From Siphonodentalium dalli (taxonomy: Eukaryota; Mollusca; Scaphopoda; Gadilida; Siphonodentaliidae), in assembly GCA_032622095.1 (NCBI GenBank), contig CP136065.1:64215094-64279093 (forward strand): 64,000 nt of DNA. The letters are read 5' to 3'. Numbering within the stretch: position 1 is the first letter of the stretch; every line of letters starts with the position of its first letter. Under the pieces are notes generated by a model, which saw only the letters and a program-made list of their open reading frames with translations, was not told the DNA's origin and did no database searches. Shown here piece after piece: positions 61,797 through 64,000 of the stretch. Both the position numbers and the translations under genes were made by a program.

Positions 61797-62358
61797 ATTA
61801 TAAAGTTATTATACAATGTTGTGCACAGTATGTGTTTTTCTTATACGAGTCCGGGTTGTGGTGAAAAGTCATATTGGACGTGACACGCAGTGTCGAGTCC
61901 AATATGATTTATCACCACAACCTGGATGAGTACAAGAAAAACTCATACTGTACACAACATTGTAATAAATGACATTTTTATTATCCATCTGTATGTTTAT
62001 CCAAATGTTGGGAATAAAACTTTAGTGGTTACTTTTGGTATTTGTCGGCACTTAATTCTCTATAACAGCCTGTATTTTATCATCAGAAAGCATGATTTGG
62101 AATAGTAAACACGGAAATGAAAAAAAACTCAATGCGGATGTGAAATATCTGCTAAATCCACCAGTGTTGCGCGCGCATCACAATTTCATCGATTCATTTC
62201 GCAATAGTTAATTCGTGATGTACCGATAAAAGAGTCATATTGCACACTTGGGAGTCCAATATGACATTCTGGAGTCCAATATGACTTTTTCCCGGATTAT
62301 CACGTGGCGGCTTTTGTCCAATCATAAATAGTGTTAGTTAAGGGATGAATAATAAAAT
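61797..62358 (+). mobile_element. Family C hairpin MITE, copy 3
   Basis: Begins TATAAAGTTATTATACAATG and ends TTAGTTAAGGGATGAATAAT, then AAAAT. Hairpin 61808-61967 matches copy 1. The middle (ACTCAATGCGGATGTGAAAT, CTGCTAAATCCACCAG) matches copy 2, so this is the fullest simple copy. It begins about 35 bp after the 44-bp array ends. Confidence 0.8.
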
Positions 62359-62708
62359 GCCTTACATGTTTTATAGGATGTATATTTTATAGTTGCATGC
62401 ACGTATGCTGTGCTATACTGCTAATAAATAGAAGGCCACTTGGTCACACGTGCCCTGACAAATAGAGTTTTTTTTATCACATAGTGTTCTTTTAGAAAGC
62501 AGAAATTTAATTCTGGAAACAATCATTGGGTCAAACTTCGCTTCCAGCTCTCTATGTTGTTAACACACCAAATATTAGTTGTACAACAAACGTTCGGACA
62601 GGCAGACGGAAAGACCGACAGACACAGCTCATTTCTATAGGTTATGTTTTTGTGGTTTATTTTACAGCTTATACTATAGGAAAAAGAACAAAACAATCGC
62701 CGTCATCT
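62359..62708. other. unannotated stretch
   Basis: No feature recognised. Confidence 0.4.
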
Positions 62709-62990
62709 GTATGGAACGGTAGAGGGGTAATGTGGCAAGAGCTATACTCGACCTTCACCTCATAATTTGCAGTCACGTTATATTCAACTAATTAACGGAT
62801 CTTTTTCGGGTGGTTTCTAGAACACCAAAGTGGGTGGAACATCTTGATATACATGCATGTATAAGTCAAATTGCACATGCGGGTGGAATGGAGTCGATTT
62901 GAGATTGTAGATGCGCGCCCTACGAGTATACCATTTATTGAGGTCAAGGACGAGTATAGCTCTTGCGACATTACCCCGCTACCGTATGGA
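62709..62990. mobile_element. Inverted repeat with arms of about 55 bp
   Basis: GTATGGAACGGTAGAGGGGT then AATGTGGCAAGAGCTATACT mirrors AGTATAGCTCTTGCGACATT then ACCCCGCTACCGTATGGA, with roughly one mismatch in ten. The spacer is about 170 bp. Single copy, class unknown. Confidence 0.65.
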
Positions 62991-63240
62991 GCAGGCATTA
63001 CGAAAATCCACGACGCTTCCATCAGTATAGTAAGATAAATCATCGACCACCAACATCGATATTGGTAAACGGTTTTTCCGACAATAATAACATCTCCTAT
63101 ATATATATGACGTATATGGAACTCGTGTCCAAAAATTCAGGTGTTGCAATTCTTATGTTATGAATTGAAATATTATTTAGTGCAAAGTATATGTTGTTTA
63201 AGGTAAAGAGTTGTACATATTTTGTTATTTCGCTGAAACT

Positions 63241-63418
63241 GTAGACTCTTGTGACACTAAGTTGGAACAATTTGAATCATATAGGCTGGAATCTTCGAGT
63301 TTTCCAACTGTTTGAAAAGGTTGTAACATAAAAGTTGAAAGTATTTAACAAACAAAATGAGAAAACGAGATTCCAGACTATGATTCTAAATGTTCCAGTT
63401 TATACCATATGAGTCTAC
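63241..63418. mobile_element. 178-bp hairpin element
   Basis: Left arm GTAGACTC, TGGAACA, GAATCATA, CTGGAATCT mirrors right arm AGATTCCAG, TATGATTC, TGTTCCA, GAGTCTAC. Arms about 60 bp with scattered mismatches and a spacer of about 57 bp. Confidence 0.65.
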
Positions 63419-64000
63419 TTTAAATTTCATTTATAAATATGAGTTTTTAACCATTACTGATTTTTGAATTTCCACAGCTCATGTAGATGTACTAATTTAT
63501 TCCGTCAGAAGCACATTCGATGTTTAAACAAATTTGAAATCAAAACTTCTTTGGGTTGGAGAGTTCATTGGTCGCGTAGGTCCCTGACCCTAAATTTGGA
63601 CGTTCACGTGAATCTATTATGAAAATGTGGGTGTCGTTACATCTCATTTCTCTTGGGCTAAATCAAATTTATAAGAATTTACTTTTAACTGAAAAGTATA
63701 GTAAGAAATTGCTTCTATGTTGGTGTGTGGCGACAGGCGCCGATCACATCCAGTCTCATTTATAACAAAAGAGACATGGACTTACTGATTTGTGTCTGCA
63801 ATGAAGACAGGTATGCAATATTTTTCGATATTCAAACATTAAATGAACCCCAAATCTTCAAAACGAAAACAATTGACTCTTGAATTCCTGTAATATTAGC
63901 AGAACATTTCCACTTTTTGTAAGACAAATCTGAATGATAATATATTTAATCTCAATAAAACTATTTTTAAAAAGGGAGTAGTAACCTGCGTATTAAAGAT
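63419..64000. other. unannotated stretch
   Basis: No gene or repeat recognised up to the window end. Confidence 0.4.

Noticed and set aside
1-64000. Functional tRNA, snRNA or rRNA genes
   Set aside because: Reading for box A/box B pairs and known RNA cores found only the degenerate 5S-like sequence; a tRNAscan or Infernal run would be decisive.
1-64000. Bacterial-type promoters, ribosome binding sites and operons
   Set aside because: The repeat content is that of an animal nuclear genome, so such signals would be meaningless here.

Overview
The window looks like intergenic, repeat-dense DNA from an animal nuclear genome, most likely a marine invertebrate and possibly a mollusc. It is AT-rich (by eye), with no bacterial gene packing and no operons. 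It carries APE-type LINE retrotransposons, Helitron ends, TTAA- and TA-flanked MITEs, minisatellites and microsatellites. I found no convincing host protein-coding gene or exon. Almost every open frame longer than 60 codons is either chance, a simple repeat, or part of a transposon. The organism is inferred from repeat type only and cannot be fixed from this sequence alone.

Layout. 1-10 kb: a hairpin-bearing MITE (family C), a 45-bp minisatellite of 22 units (5037-6012), a foldback MITE (family D), a non-autonomous Helitron (8169-9044) and a short inverted-repeat element. 10-20 kb: a GAT microsatellite, a second family C copy, a degenerate 5S rRNA-like sequence (about 13.23-13.39 kb), short minisatellites, and the first copies of a family whose hallmark is a 69-bp almost perfect hairpin. 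20-32 kb: three further elements with that hairpin, a 2.85-kb TTAA-flanked foldback element (25021-27872), which carries a diverged hairpin pair just inside its left end, and a second Helitron. 32-37 kb: a decayed LINE on the minus strand (33302-36375) with endonuclease, reverse transcriptase and C-terminal Cys/His parts. 37-50 kb: two related foldback elements. The larger, 41009-47083, has long inverted arms and sits inside a second minus-strand LINE, whose two halves lie at 47088-49560 and 40850-41004. 50-64 kb: a third Helitron, more hairpin MITEs, a palindromic CCGAAT-rich element, a very young TA-flanked hairpin (55078-55324), and a 44-bp minisatellite of about 38 units next to a third family C copy.

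How the parts relate. The theme is inverted-repeat DNA: about twenty separate structures can fold back on themselves, several more than once. The best candidate for something undescribed is the double-hairpin group. In it, two inverted copies of a 69-bp self-complementary module are carried by at least three different element backbones (ends TTAACCCTTTACCCAACA, TTAACCCTTTCATGAC, and a CCATATCAAATCC arm). Second is the 6-kb tandem-repeat-bearing foldback element. Its exact boundaries and 4-bp TATA duplication are confirmed because removing it restores the reading frame of the LINE it split. No transposase for any of these DNA elements is visible here, so all appear non-autonomous.
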